A stretch of 64,000 nt of DNA. It comes from Afipia sp. Lineage in GTDB: Bacteria > Pseudomonadota > Alphaproteobacteria > Rhizobiales > Xanthobacteraceae. A model generated the notes under the pieces. It saw only the letters and a program-made list of their open reading frames with translations. It had not been told where the DNA came from and searched no databases. Location: NCBI GenBank assembly GCA_017308595.1, contig JAFKER010000005.1, positions 196,950 to 260,949 of the forward strand, given 5' to 3'. Positions 46,316 through 54,700 of this stretch are shown piece after piece. The stretch's first letter is position 1, and each line of letters starts with the position of its first letter. The translations under genes were made by a program, and so were the position numbers.

Positions 46316-46523
46316 GATGTCTGTCCTCGGCGGTTCGGGAAAAGGGTTCAGCGTGGAACGCAATGCCAACGCAACGGAACGGCCCGGCTCAACGGCGGCG
46401 GGCGTATGACGGTTCCGTGACCGGGAAATGTGGAGAGAACGTGACGTCAGAATTAGTGAATCAATATCAATGGCTTGGAGCTATGCATCTGCGTGAGCGA
46501 GCTATGCAGACACATTCACTCTG

Positions 46524-48080
46524 TCATTGCTGCAGGTTCGGCAGCGCCGTGACCGAAACGCTGATCGCGCCTTCCGCTTCGGCGATGATGCGGAGCGTGC
46601 TTGAGTCGAATGCAATGCTGCCGAGCCGCACGCTCGACACCGATGCATCGACGCGAATGCCTTGATCGCTCTTGCGCATGTCCGCGACGATGGACGAAAT
46701 TTTCTGCTGCGCATTGGCCGCGAAAGTTTTCAGGTCGATGGTGGCGCGCTGTTCCAGTGCACGCTGCAGGTAGGGAACGGCGGGACGTGCGGCTGCGCCC
46801 AGCAGGCCGAAGGCCGAGTCGGATTCCACTGCAAGTTCGAGATCTGTCAGCCGCAAAATCTGTTGTGCCTGATCCAGCACCGGACGTCCCCAGATGTGGA
46901 TGGTGGCTTCGCCGCCGAGGCCGAGGAAGCTCTTCTTCTCCTTGGCATTGACAAGGAGGGAGATCAGCAGGCGATGACCGGCGGCAGCAACATTCGCGCT
47001 CTTGACGGTGACGTCAACGGAGCCGCTGCCATCTTCGGGAAACTTGCGGCCTTTCAGTTGCAACTCGACGATCTTGTTCACTTCAGTGAATGGCAGGTCG
47101 ATCGGCACGCCAATGCTCACGCGTCCACGTTCGGGTTGCGGCATAATGTCGAGGGTCGCGGGGAACGGGCAATCGGGTTTCGTCTCGTTCGGCAGCACGC
47201 GCGTCTCCGCTTGCAGGCCAAGCGTGAAGCTCACCCAGTTGGCGTCGATGCGCGGTTGCGCGGCCATGGCGCGGACAGGGCGCATCTCAAGCCACAGCAC
47301 CGGCATTCCGGTCGCGGCCGGAGGCAATGGAATCGAGCGGCACAGTTTGGCCCATTCGCGCCGCGCATTCTGTTCAAGCGAGCGATCATTGCGCAGGCGC
47401 TCCTGCAGCAGACTCATCTGCTCATTGACGGTCTTGTCGATCAGCGGCTTGACCTGCGCGGGCACCGCGACTTTCGCGCCTGCGATGGTGAGGCTGCTCT
47501 CGCCGAGCGTCACTTGCGCCGCGAGCTTGGGATCGATGCGCCATTCGCGCAGGATTTCAGGTCTTGCGGTGATGCCGACATTGCCGTGGATCGCGGCGCT
47601 GGCATTGAGTTGCTTGATCGAGACGCTGCCGAGCTGTTTGACGGCATTGTTGCCGAGAACATTGCCCAGCGCATTGCCGAGTGCGGTCCCGCTCGCCGCT
47701 GACAATGAGCCGAGTACAGTCAGCTTGCCGTCGAGCGGTGTCGAGAGCGACAGCGCGTTCTGTACGCCGGACGCGGCGATGGGCCCGCGCGTCACGGTCC
47801 AGTTGATGTCGGCGTTCTGCAGAATCTGGCTGACGGGATTGTCGGCTTTGCCGCCGATATTGCGCGGCGCGGCGCGGTCCAGGCCATCGCGCAGCGCGGC
47901 GATGGAAATGGCGATAGGTGTCAGGATTTCGGAGTTGCGTGTCACCGGCGGCAGCGGCGGCAGTTTCGCCAGCACAGGCTTTTCGACGGCGGCCGGCCAG
48001 AGCCAGTTCATCACAGTGAGGCTGGCAGCGAACGATGCGATCAGCACCGCCAGTCCGAGCAGGATGAATTTCAGGCGCAT
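46524..48080 (-). CDS. DUF4403 family protein
   Basis: A 518-residue protein with an N-terminal membrane anchor or signal (MRLKFILLGLAVLIASFAAS). The body is beta-rich: PIAISIAALRDGLDRAAPR, ITARPEILREWRIDPKLAAQ, NWVSFTLGLQAETRVLPNE, FTEVNKIVELQLKGRKF and SVSVTALPNLQQ at the end. These repeated strand-and-helix units fit DUF4403, related in fold to lipid-binding SMP/TULIP proteins. It is likely periplasmic. The function is unknown; lipid handling in the envelope is an inference. Confidence 0.82.
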   Translation of the reverse strand: MRLKFILLGLAVLIASFAASLTVMNWLWPAAVEKPVLAKLPPLPPVTRNSEILTPIAISIAALRDGLDRAAPRNIGGKADNPVSQILQNADINWTVTRGPIAASGVQNALSLSTPLDGKLTVLGSLSAASGTALGNALGNVLGNNAVKQLGSVSIKQLNASAAIHGNVGITARPEILREWRIDPKLAAQVTLGESSLTIAGAKVAVPAQVKPLIDKTVNEQMSLLQERLRNDRSLEQNARREWAKLCRSIPLPPAATGMPVLWLEMRPVRAMAAQPRIDANWVSFTLGLQAETRVLPNETKPDCPFPATLDIMPQPERGRVSIGVPIDLPFTEVNKIVELQLKGRKFPEDGSGSVDVTVKSANVAAAGHRLLISLLVNAKEKKSFLGLGGEATIHIWGRPVLDQAQQILRLTDLELAVESDSAFGLLGAAARPAVPYLQRALEQRATIDLKTFAANAQQKISSIVADMRKSDQGIRVDASVSSVRLGSIAFDSSTLRIIAEAEGAISVSVTALPNLQQ

Positions 48081-48160
48081 AGCGACTCCAGCATCAAGAC
48101 CGTGATGCTACAGGGCGCGTGTGTTGCACGCCACCCCGCGCGGAGACGGTATCAATCGAC

Positions 48161-49786
48161 CTATCGCAGCAATTCTTTCGGCAATGGTTTGGTCTTCGGA
48201 AGCTGCGGTGGTTTTTTCTGCAGCGCCGGAATTGCAGGCTGCCCCGGACGCGGCGCAGCGGTTGGCACCTGGGGAATGCCAAGACGGTTCGGCACGCCGA
48301 GACGATTCAGCAATCCGCCTGCACCTTGTAGCCCGGATGCACCCGGCACACCCGCTGGCCGCTGTAATCCGCCCGGCATGCCGGGTTGCTGGATCACGGG
48401 ACGGTTCGCGAGTCCCGGCTGGCTGGGCAGCGGCGGCCGCGAGCCATATTGTCCGGGAACGCCGGGCGGTCGCTGGAATCCACCGGGCGGCGGAGCGCCC
48501 GGACCACGCGGGAGTCCGGGTTGATTGGCAAGACCCGGCTGCCGCTGCATGCCCGGTTGCAGGTTGCCGCGCTGGCCCGGCGGATTTTGCGGACCCGGTT
48601 GCCGCGGTTGACCGGGCTGGTTCAGGCCGGGACGACCCGGCTGTCCGGGTTGATTGAGTCCGGGGCGGTTCGGCTGACCCGGCTGATTGAGTTGACCCGG
48701 ACGATTCATGCCCGGTTGTCCGCGCTGACCCGGCTGATTCAATCCGGGCTGTTGTCCGCGTTGTCCCGGCTGGTTCAGACCGGGCTGGTTACCCAACCGG
48801 TTTCCTGGCTGATTTCCGAACCGGCCTCCGGGTTGGTTGAATCCGCCGCGTTGTCCGCCCTGATTGAATCCGGGGCGACCGAAGGCGGGCGGACGATTTG
48901 GATTCTGCATGCGGAAATTGCGCTGCTGCAAGACGATGCCGCGCCCGATGCCCTGCATGGTGTGAACGCGCCGCGTGAAGCCGCGATCTCGCGCGATCAT
49001 CTGCGCCGACATCACCATCGGCATTGCGGACATTCGCATGCCGAAGCCTGGCACCATCGTGCCGCGCACAGTGAAGCCGCTCGCGCCTTGCGTCAGCATA
49101 CCGAGCGGCGCGCCATCGCGGCCTCTGACATCGATGCGGCCGACCTTGCCGTCGGCGTCGGGATAAAGCTTGATGCCGACATTGTTTGCATTGGCGGCGG
49201 CTGTTGCGCCTTCGGGCACTTCGACCACGCCGGTCGTGCCGCGAATGCCGAGCGTCGCCGTCGGCGTCTCGATTTTCATGTCGCCGGTCTTGGCAACGGC
49301 AGCCGCGACGAACGCCATGGTGCCGCGCGTGACATTGATCAGCGCGGCGTTGTCCTTGCCGCCATCCTGATAAACGAAGTTATCGACGACGACGCGCGAG
49401 CTTGCGGAGAGATTCAACGTGGTGTCGTCGTTGAAGGTGACGCCGAGCGTCGCGTTCTTTGCGGTCTGAAGGATATCGCCCTTGAAGATTTCATCCTGCA
49501 GCTTCAGCGGCCCGGTCATGCCGTTGCGCGTGACCGTCGCGTTGCCTTTCAGGGTGACGACGTTGCCTGCGGGTTCGTCCGAAGCCTGTTGTGATGCATC
49601 CGCCGCGGGCTGATCGGGCTGGGCTGGTTGCGTGGATGAATCCGCAGGTGCAGCAGGCGCGGGTTGCACGGGGACGGGCTGCGCAGCCTGGGCGAGTTGA
49701 ACGGTTTGTTCGGCGTGCGCGGGCGCGAAGGCGAGGCCGCACAGGATTGCTGCAGAGAGCAGGGCGGAACGGATCAAAGTATTCAC
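48161..49786 (-). CDS. FecR-domain protein with long Gly/Pro/Gln/Asn-rich tail
   Basis: About 541 residues from GTG 49786; the upstream extension to 49912 is unlikely, though a TTG about five codons upstream is possible. After a signal peptide ending APAHA and an Ala/Pro/Gln stretch, a FecR-type domain covers about residues 75-200: NVVTLKGNATVTRNG, VTFNDDTTLNLSASSRVVVD, MKIETPTATLGIRGTTGVVE. The C-terminal 250 residues are low complexity, full of NQPGQ, QPGLNQPGQRG and RPGLNQPGQ units. FecR domains here are not linked to iron signalling but are typical of secreted surface or adhesion-like proteins. No TonB or sigma partner is nearby. Confidence 0.82.
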   Translation of the reverse strand: MNTLIRSALLSAAILCGLAFAPAHAEQTVQLAQAAQPVPVQPAPAAPADSSTQPAQPDQPAADASQQASDEPAGNVVTLKGNATVTRNGMTGPLKLQDEIFKGDILQTAKNATLGVTFNDDTTLNLSASSRVVVDNFVYQDGGKDNAALINVTRGTMAFVAAAVAKTGDMKIETPTATLGIRGTTGVVEVPEGATAAANANNVGIKLYPDADGKVGRIDVRGRDGAPLGMLTQGASGFTVRGTMVPGFGMRMSAMPMVMSAQMIARDRGFTRRVHTMQGIGRGIVLQQRNFRMQNPNRPPAFGRPGFNQGGQRGGFNQPGGRFGNQPGNRLGNQPGLNQPGQRGQQPGLNQPGQRGQPGMNRPGQLNQPGQPNRPGLNQPGQPGRPGLNQPGQPRQPGPQNPPGQRGNLQPGMQRQPGLANQPGLPRGPGAPPPGGFQRPPGVPGQYGSRPPLPSQPGLANRPVIQQPGMPGGLQRPAGVPGASGLQGAGGLLNRLGVPNRLGIPQVPTAAPRPGQPAIPALQKKPPQLPKTKPLPKELLR

Positions 49787-49951
49787 CTGCTCAAGGAGCA
49801 ATCGGACAGAAAGACCGTATTTTTGACAGTGACGGCACGGCGATGCAACGCCGTCCCCAGGCCCTAAACAGACTTTCCATTGCATTTCTGAGGCGAAAGT
49901 ACGTCCACGCAACCTGTGCGTGGAAGCGTTCAGGATCAGTTCGCCGCGCCG

Positions 49952-50995
49952 TCAGTTGTCGCGGGCAATCCGCCCGCCTGCGATGCGCCAAGCTTCGATT
50001 CCACCCTGGATATGACGGGAGGTGGTGAGTCCGGCCTCCTGCGCGGCCTGAACCGCCATGGCGGAGCGTTCGCCAAAAGCGCAGTAGAACAAGAGCTGCT
50101 TCTGGGCTGTCGCGGCGAGGTCATGCAGCACGCCGCCGGCTTTCACATTGTCCTGAAGATCGGGATACGGCGCGTGCAGCGATCCGGGAATGACGCCGTG
50201 CTTCTCGCGCTCGCGGCGTTCGCGCAGGTCGATAAGGACCACGTCGGAGCGGCTGAGAATATCTTTCGCCTGCGACGCGGTCAGCGACCAGCCCCGGCGC
50301 GCCACGTCATCCTGCGCCAGCCCCATATGCAGGTTCGCGGGCACGGCGACATCCATCATCTTCGGATTCGGAAGATGCAGGTTGTTCATCAGGTCGACAT
50401 ACTGATCGACCGATTTGACCTGAAGGCGCGGATTGCACGCTCTTTCTTCGCCGATCGTCGAGACGGTATCGCCCTTATAGTCATGCGCGGGGAAAATTAG
50501 CGTCTGGTCCGGCAATTTCAGCAAGCGGCCGAAAATCGACTCGTACTGCGCGCGGGGATCGCCGTTCTGAAAATCGGTGCGTCCGGTGCCGCGAATGAGC
50601 AGCGTGTCGCCGGTGAAGACGCGATCCGGCAGGATAAAGCTGTAGGAATCGTCGGTGTGTCCGGGCGTATAGAGCACATCGAGGCTGAGGCCTTCGATGT
50701 CGATCTTGTCGCCGTCTGCCACGCGCATCGAGACGACATCGACGCCGCTCTGCTCACCCATCACGGTAATACAATGAGTCTTGTCGCGGAGCGCGCCGAG
50801 GCCGGTGATATGATCGGCGTGGACATGCGTGTCAACGGCCTTGATCAGCCGCAGATCGAGATCCTGCAAAAGCTGAACATAACGGTCCACCTTCTCCAGC
50901 ACGGGATCGATGATCAACGCCTCGCCGCCGCGGCGGCTGGCGAGCAGATAAGTGTACGTGCTGGAAACGCTGTCGAAGAGCTGACGGAAAATCAT
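49952..50995 (-). CDS. Persulfide dioxygenase (ETHE1-like) fused to rhodanese
   Basis: A 347-residue fusion from ATG 50995. The N-terminal metallo-beta-lactamase domain (1-235) carries THVHADHITG with H57, H59, D61, H62, then H113 in YTPGHTDDS, D130 in FTGDTLLIRG and H171 in PAHDYKG; this is the single-iron ETHE1/persulfide dioxygenase pattern. The C-terminal rhodanese domain has the active Cys at about 305 in YCAFGERSA. The enzyme would oxidise glutathione persulfide to sulfite and pass sulfur through the rhodanese. It handles sulfide stress in the cytoplasm. The gene stands alone. Confidence 0.9.
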   Translation of the reverse strand: MIFRQLFDSVSSTYTYLLASRRGGEALIIDPVLEKVDRYVQLLQDLDLRLIKAVDTHVHADHITGLGALRDKTHCITVMGEQSGVDVVSMRVADGDKIDIEGLSLDVLYTPGHTDDSYSFILPDRVFTGDTLLIRGTGRTDFQNGDPRAQYESIFGRLLKLPDQTLIFPAHDYKGDTVSTIGEERACNPRLQVKSVDQYVDLMNNLHLPNPKMMDVAVPANLHMGLAQDDVARRGWSLTASQAKDILSRSDVVLIDLRERREREKHGVIPGSLHAPYPDLQDNVKAGGVLHDLAATAQKQLLFYCAFGERSAMAVQAAQEAGLTTSRHIQGGIEAWRIAGGRIARDN

Positions 50996-51107
50996 GGGAA
51001 GCATGATCGCAGATTTCGCCGCGCGCGATCAAGAGCGCGCCGATCACCGGATGCGGTGATCGATCAAACATCCACTTGCGGTGTTCGGATATCGAACAGC
51101 GTCCCGA

Positions 51108-51191
51108 CTAGAACATGCCTAGCACGATTGCGCCGACCAGAATAAACGACGCATAGGCCGCTACGACGCTCAGAGGTCCGACGATGGTCAT
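51108..51191 (-). CDS. Tiny membrane peptide (27 residues)
   Basis: Reads MTIVGPLSVVAAYASFILVG followed by AIVLGMF and stop: one hydrophobic helix spanning nearly the whole peptide. The ribosome binding site GGGAGACTCCC lies directly ahead of the ATG (51189-51191). No known family is recognised. The good site and the pure membrane profile argue for a real small protein, but chance cannot be excluded. Confidence 0.5.
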   Translation of the reverse strand: MTIVGPLSVVAAYASFILVGAIVLGMF

Positions 51192-51367
51192 GGGAGTCTC
51201 CCTTGGCTCAACGCTGGGTCATGTAACGCGGATGCTACCAAGGCGTTCCATTGCTAAAAAAGTCAGGCCTCCTGACTGACCGTGCGGAAGCCGCGCCCGT
51301 ATGGTTAAAAAACCTTGAATAACAATGCGTTGAAGAGTCTTTAATTATCTTCGGCGACCTTGCGCGG

Positions 51368-52591
51368 ATGACCCGTGGAGTGTGTTGGTTCGTCGTCGGC
51401 TCCCTTGTCCTCGTTACCCTTGCGGGTTGCGGCCGTGGTTTCATGACTGCGGAACGCGAACCCTGGCGGGCCGAGGCGGAGAAGGCGTGTCTGAAATCCG
51501 GTGCAGTTAAAGAGACCGCCGACCTGGTGCGCATCGATCCGATTTCGGGTCCGGGTGCCTGCGGCGCCGAATTTCCGCTCAAGGTCGCGGCGCTCGGCGA
51601 GAGCATGAGCAGTCTCGGCTATGCCGACGATCTGCGTCCGCCGGGAAGTATCGGTAATCAGCCGCGCTGGCCGGTTGCACAGCAGTCTCCGTCCTATCGG
51701 CCGTCTTACTCGTCGTCGCAGCCGCCATCTTATCCATCGCAACAGCAGCCGTATCAGGGTTCGCAGCCGGGCTATCCAGCGCAGGCAGGCGCGCCCATGC
51801 GCTTGAATGCTCCGGGCAACGAGCCGCCGGATGACGAAGATCAGGTCGCCGGACCAGACACGGCGTCGCCGGTGATGGCACGTCCGTCTTCGCGTGCGCC
51901 TTATGCCTCGCAACCATATCCTTCCGCGAGCCAGCCTTACACGCCGCCGCGTCTCGGTCCGTCGCAAGGCTCGCCCGTCAGCAGATTCGGTTCTGTGGCC
52001 GTGAAGCCGGCCGCGACGCTGGCCTGTCCGATCGTGTCGGCGCTCGATCGCTGGCTGGCGGATTCGGTGCAGCCCGCCGCGCAGCGCTGGTTCGGCTCAC
52101 CCGTTGCGGAAATCAAACAGATTTCGGCCTATTCATGCCGCGGCATGAACGGCAATTCGCGCGCGCATATTTCCGAGCACGCCTTCGGCAACGCGCTGGA
52201 CATTGCCTCGTTCACGCTCGCGGACGGGCGGCGCATTTCGGTGAAGGACGGCTGGAAGGGTTTGCCGGAAGAGCAGGGGTTCCTGCGCGATGTGCAGGGC
52301 GCTGCGTGTCAGCAGTTCAACACCGTGCTGGCGCCGGGATCGAACGTCTATCACTACGATCATATCCATGTCGATCTGATGCGCCGCGCCAGCGGGCGCA
52401 TCATCTGTCAGCCCGCAGCGGTTTCCGGCGAGGAGATCGCCGCCCGCGTCGCACCGCGCGGATATGCGCTGCGCGACAATGGCGTGACTGGCTCGATCGG
52501 CCAGCGGGTCAAGCGCATGTTCGCGAAAGGTCCTCTCTCGAAGGAAGACCGTGACTCCATCGAGGATGAGTCCCGCGTCCGGGAACGCTGA
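51368..52591 (+). CDS. Extensin-like lipoprotein (LAS-type fold)
   Basis: A protein of 407 residues. A lipobox LAGC at residue 21 marks it as a lipoprotein. The middle (about 110-215) is Pro/Gln/Tyr/Ser-rich (PSYRPSYSSSQPPSYPSQQQ-like). The C-terminal domain (about 220-370) is the extensin-like region: CPIVSALDRWLADSVQPAAQ, SAYSCRGMNGNSRAHISEHA, FGNALDIASFTLADG and NVYHYDHIHVDLMRR. The H...D...H-x-H arrangement is that of zinc D-Ala-D-Ala/LAS-type peptidases. It probably acts on or binds peptidoglycan at the outer membrane. Confidence 0.88.
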   Translation: MTRGVCWFVVGSLVLVTLAGCGRGFMTAEREPWRAEAEKACLKSGAVKETADLVRIDPISGPGACGAEFPLKVAALGESMSSLGYADDLRPPGSIGNQPRWPVAQQSPSYRPSYSSSQPPSYPSQQQPYQGSQPGYPAQAGAPMRLNAPGNEPPDDEDQVAGPDTASPVMARPSSRAPYASQPYPSASQPYTPPRLGPSQGSPVSRFGSVAVKPAATLACPIVSALDRWLADSVQPAAQRWFGSPVAEIKQISAYSCRGMNGNSRAHISEHAFGNALDIASFTLADGRRISVKDGWKGLPEEQGFLRDVQGAACQQFNTVLAPGSNVYHYDHIHVDLMRRASGRIICQPAAVSGEEIAARVAPRGYALRDNGVTGSIGQRVKRMFAKGPLSKEDRDSIEDESRVRER

Positions 52592-52597
52592 TTCAGA

Positions 52598-53239
52598 TCA
52601 GCTTATTGGAGCGCGATAACCGGCGAGGAAAAGCCGCGTGGCGCTGTCGACCACCGTTGCGATCTGCTCTTTGGTGGGCGCAGGCTTGACCTGAAAGACA
52701 TAAGGCTGAAACAGCGTCGCCTGGCACATCATGACGAACTGCGCGGCGGCGAGATAACAGTCGCCAATTGCGAGCTCTTTCGCCTGGACGCGCGCGTCCA
52801 GATAATCCCCGAGCAAGCGCATGGTGTGTGCGATGACACGGTCATAAAACCGGCGGCCGACGTCGGGCATCCGCTCTGCGATCGCCATGACGGTTCTGAC
52901 GGCCGAGCCGCCGTCCGGACGGCAGACGATTTCGAGATAAGCACGGCCAAATGCGCGCAGGCTGGTTTCGGCATCCAATGCAGGGTCGAAGTTGAACGCC
53001 TTCTTGCCGTGATCGAGACTTTCCTGCTCGACAATGGCTTCGAACAGCCGGTTCTTGTCGGTGAAGTAGACATACAGCGTGCCCTTGGAAACGCCCGCGG
53101 CCCGCGCGATCTCGTTCATGCTGGCGCCGTCGAAACCCAGATCCATGAAAACCCGCCGTGCGCCATCCATGATCTGATGACGTTTCGCGCTGTCTTCATC
53201 GCCGTGTGGCGCGATGGAAAGATGAGTCTGGGCAACCAT
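52598..53239 (-). CDS. TetR-family regulator of the adjacent efflux pair
   Basis: A protein of 213 residues. The N-terminal helix-turn-helix reads IMDGARRVFMDLGFDGASMN, EIARAAGVSKGTLYVYFTDK and NRLFEAIVEQ, the standard TetR pattern. The C-terminal domain ends VVDSATRLFLAGYRA (family TetR_C_33-like). It is divergent from an EmrA/EmrB pair with a perfect palindrome between, so it is most likely the local repressor, released by an exported drug or metabolite. Confidence 0.92.
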   Translation of the reverse strand: MVAQTHLSIAPHGDEDSAKRHQIMDGARRVFMDLGFDGASMNEIARAAGVSKGTLYVYFTDKNRLFEAIVEQESLDHGKKAFNFDPALDAETSLRAFGRAYLEIVCRPDGGSAVRTVMAIAERMPDVGRRFYDRVIAHTMRLLGDYLDARVQAKELAIGDCYLAAAQFVMMCQATLFQPYVFQVKPAPTKEQIATVVDSATRLFLAGYRAPIS

Positions 53240-53327
53240 TCGTTTAGTCTGTTTTTTCGTTTCGCTGTGGACCGAGGCCTCGGAAAGGTCGTGAGAACCC
53301 GGATTGCTATACGAAGAGATGGATCAA

Positions 53328-53362
53328 ATTACCATTGACCGAACGGTTCGGTCAATGGTAAT
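53328..53362. promoter_or_regulatory. Perfect 35-base palindrome, probable TetR operator
   Basis: ATTACCATTGACCGAAC and its exact reverse complement GTTCGGTCAATGGTAAT flank a single G. It lies 89 bases from the tetR start and 64 from the emrA start. The inner GACCGAACGGTTCGGTC is typical of TetR/AcrR operators. Such length and perfection without a T-run indicate a protein-binding site that could control both genes. Confidence 0.9.
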
Positions 53363-53425
53363 TGTGTCGCAGGTCCGGTGGCATTCCTGCCGGGCGCTAA
53401 TTTTTGACACGTGAAGGAGGCCGTG

Positions 53426-54658
53426 ATGGCCGTGCCTGCCCGAGATCAGGTTGCAAGGGTTGTTCACCCCGAGCCTGATGCATCAGAGACCGAAACGTCG
53501 CGTCCGGCGACGATCGAGCAGCGCGCACGTCCAGCGGAGCAGCCCGCGGACGCTCTGGAAGCTGCGCCGCTTGCCGATGACGCAGCAAAACCGAAATCTC
53601 CGATGCGCAGGCGCATCACCATTGGCGTGGGCGCGGCTGCTGCGCTGGCCGGCATCTATTTCGGTTATCATTATATGGTTGTCGGCCGTTACATGGTCAC
53701 GACCGATGACGCCTATGTGCGCGCCAACAACACGGTGATGGGCGCGAAGATTGCGGGACACATTTCGAAAATTCTCGTGGGTGACAATGCCCGCGTCGGC
53801 GCCGGCAATGTCCTGTTCATGATCGACGATGGCGACTATCGCCTTGCGGTCGAAAGCGCGCGCGCCAAAGTCGCAACGCAGGAAGCGACCATCGAACGTA
53901 TCGGCCGTCAGGCCAAGGCGCAGGCGAGCGCCGTCGAACAGGCGCAGGCGCAACTGACATCCGCAGAGGCGGCCATCAAGCGTGCGGAGGCTGATTTTGC
54001 GCGCCAGGAAAGCCTGAGCACCAAGGGTTTCGCCTCGAAGGCGACCTTCGATGTGTCGCAGGCCGGCCGAGACCAGGCGCAGGCGGCGGTACAGGGCGCC
54101 AAGGCTGCACTGGATGCAGCGCAGGTGCAGGTGGATGTCGTCAATGCGCAAAAGGCTGAAGCGGAAGGCCAGTTACAGGAACTGCGCGCCGCTCTCGCAA
54201 AAACGGTGCGGGACCTGTCGTTCACGGAAGTGCGTGCGCCGGTCGACGGCATTTTCTCCAATCGCATTGTCAATGTCGGCGATTATGTGCAGCCCGGTCA
54301 GCGGCTCGCCAATGTCGTGCCGATCGATGACGTCTATATCGATGCCAATTACAAGGAAACGCAGCTTGGCCGCCTGAGGCCGGGTCAGCCGGTGTCGATC
54401 ACGGTCGATGCGGTGTCGGGACGCACGATCAAGGGCGTTGTCGACAGTCTGGCACCGGCATCGGGCTCGGTCTTCACGCTGCTGCCTCCGGATAACGCCA
54501 CCGGCAATTTCACCAAGGTCGTGCAGCGCGTGCCGGTTCGGATTCGCGTCCCGTTCTCGGTGGCGCGGGAAAATCTGCTGCGGCCCGGTATGTCGGTGAT
54601 TACCACGGTCAACACCAAGCCAAACCCGGACCACGTCGATCCGATCAGCGCACGCTAA
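53426..54658 (+). CDS. HlyD/EmrA-type membrane fusion protein
   Basis: A 410-residue periplasmic adaptor starting at ATG 53426, with AAGGAGG six bases before. A cytosolic Ala/Pro/Glu-rich tail precedes one membrane anchor (ITIGVGAAAALAGIYFGYHY). The family body follows: VTTDDAYVRANNTVMGAKIA, GHISKILVGDNARVGAGNVL, a helical hairpin rich in Ala/Gln, then FTEVRAPVDGIFSNRIVNVG and DVYIDANYKETQLGRLRPGQ. It links the MFS pump downstream to an outer membrane channel. No tolC gene is in the window. Confidence 0.93.
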   Translation: MAVPARDQVARVVHPEPDASETETSRPATIEQRARPAEQPADALEAAPLADDAAKPKSPMRRRITIGVGAAAALAGIYFGYHYMVVGRYMVTTDDAYVRANNTVMGAKIAGHISKILVGDNARVGAGNVLFMIDDGDYRLAVESARAKVATQEATIERIGRQAKAQASAVEQAQAQLTSAEAAIKRAEADFARQESLSTKGFASKATFDVSQAGRDQAQAAVQGAKAALDAAQVQVDVVNAQKAEAEGQLQELRAALAKTVRDLSFTEVRAPVDGIFSNRIVNVGDYVQPGQRLANVVPIDDVYIDANYKETQLGRLRPGQPVSITVDAVSGRTIKGVVDSLAPASGSVFTLLPPDNATGNFTKVVQRVPVRIRVPFSVARENLLRPGMSVITTVNTKPNPDHVDPISAR

Positions 54659-54700
54659 CCGCGTGCGAAGTCCGGTCTTGCGGACTTCAGGGACAGTGTG

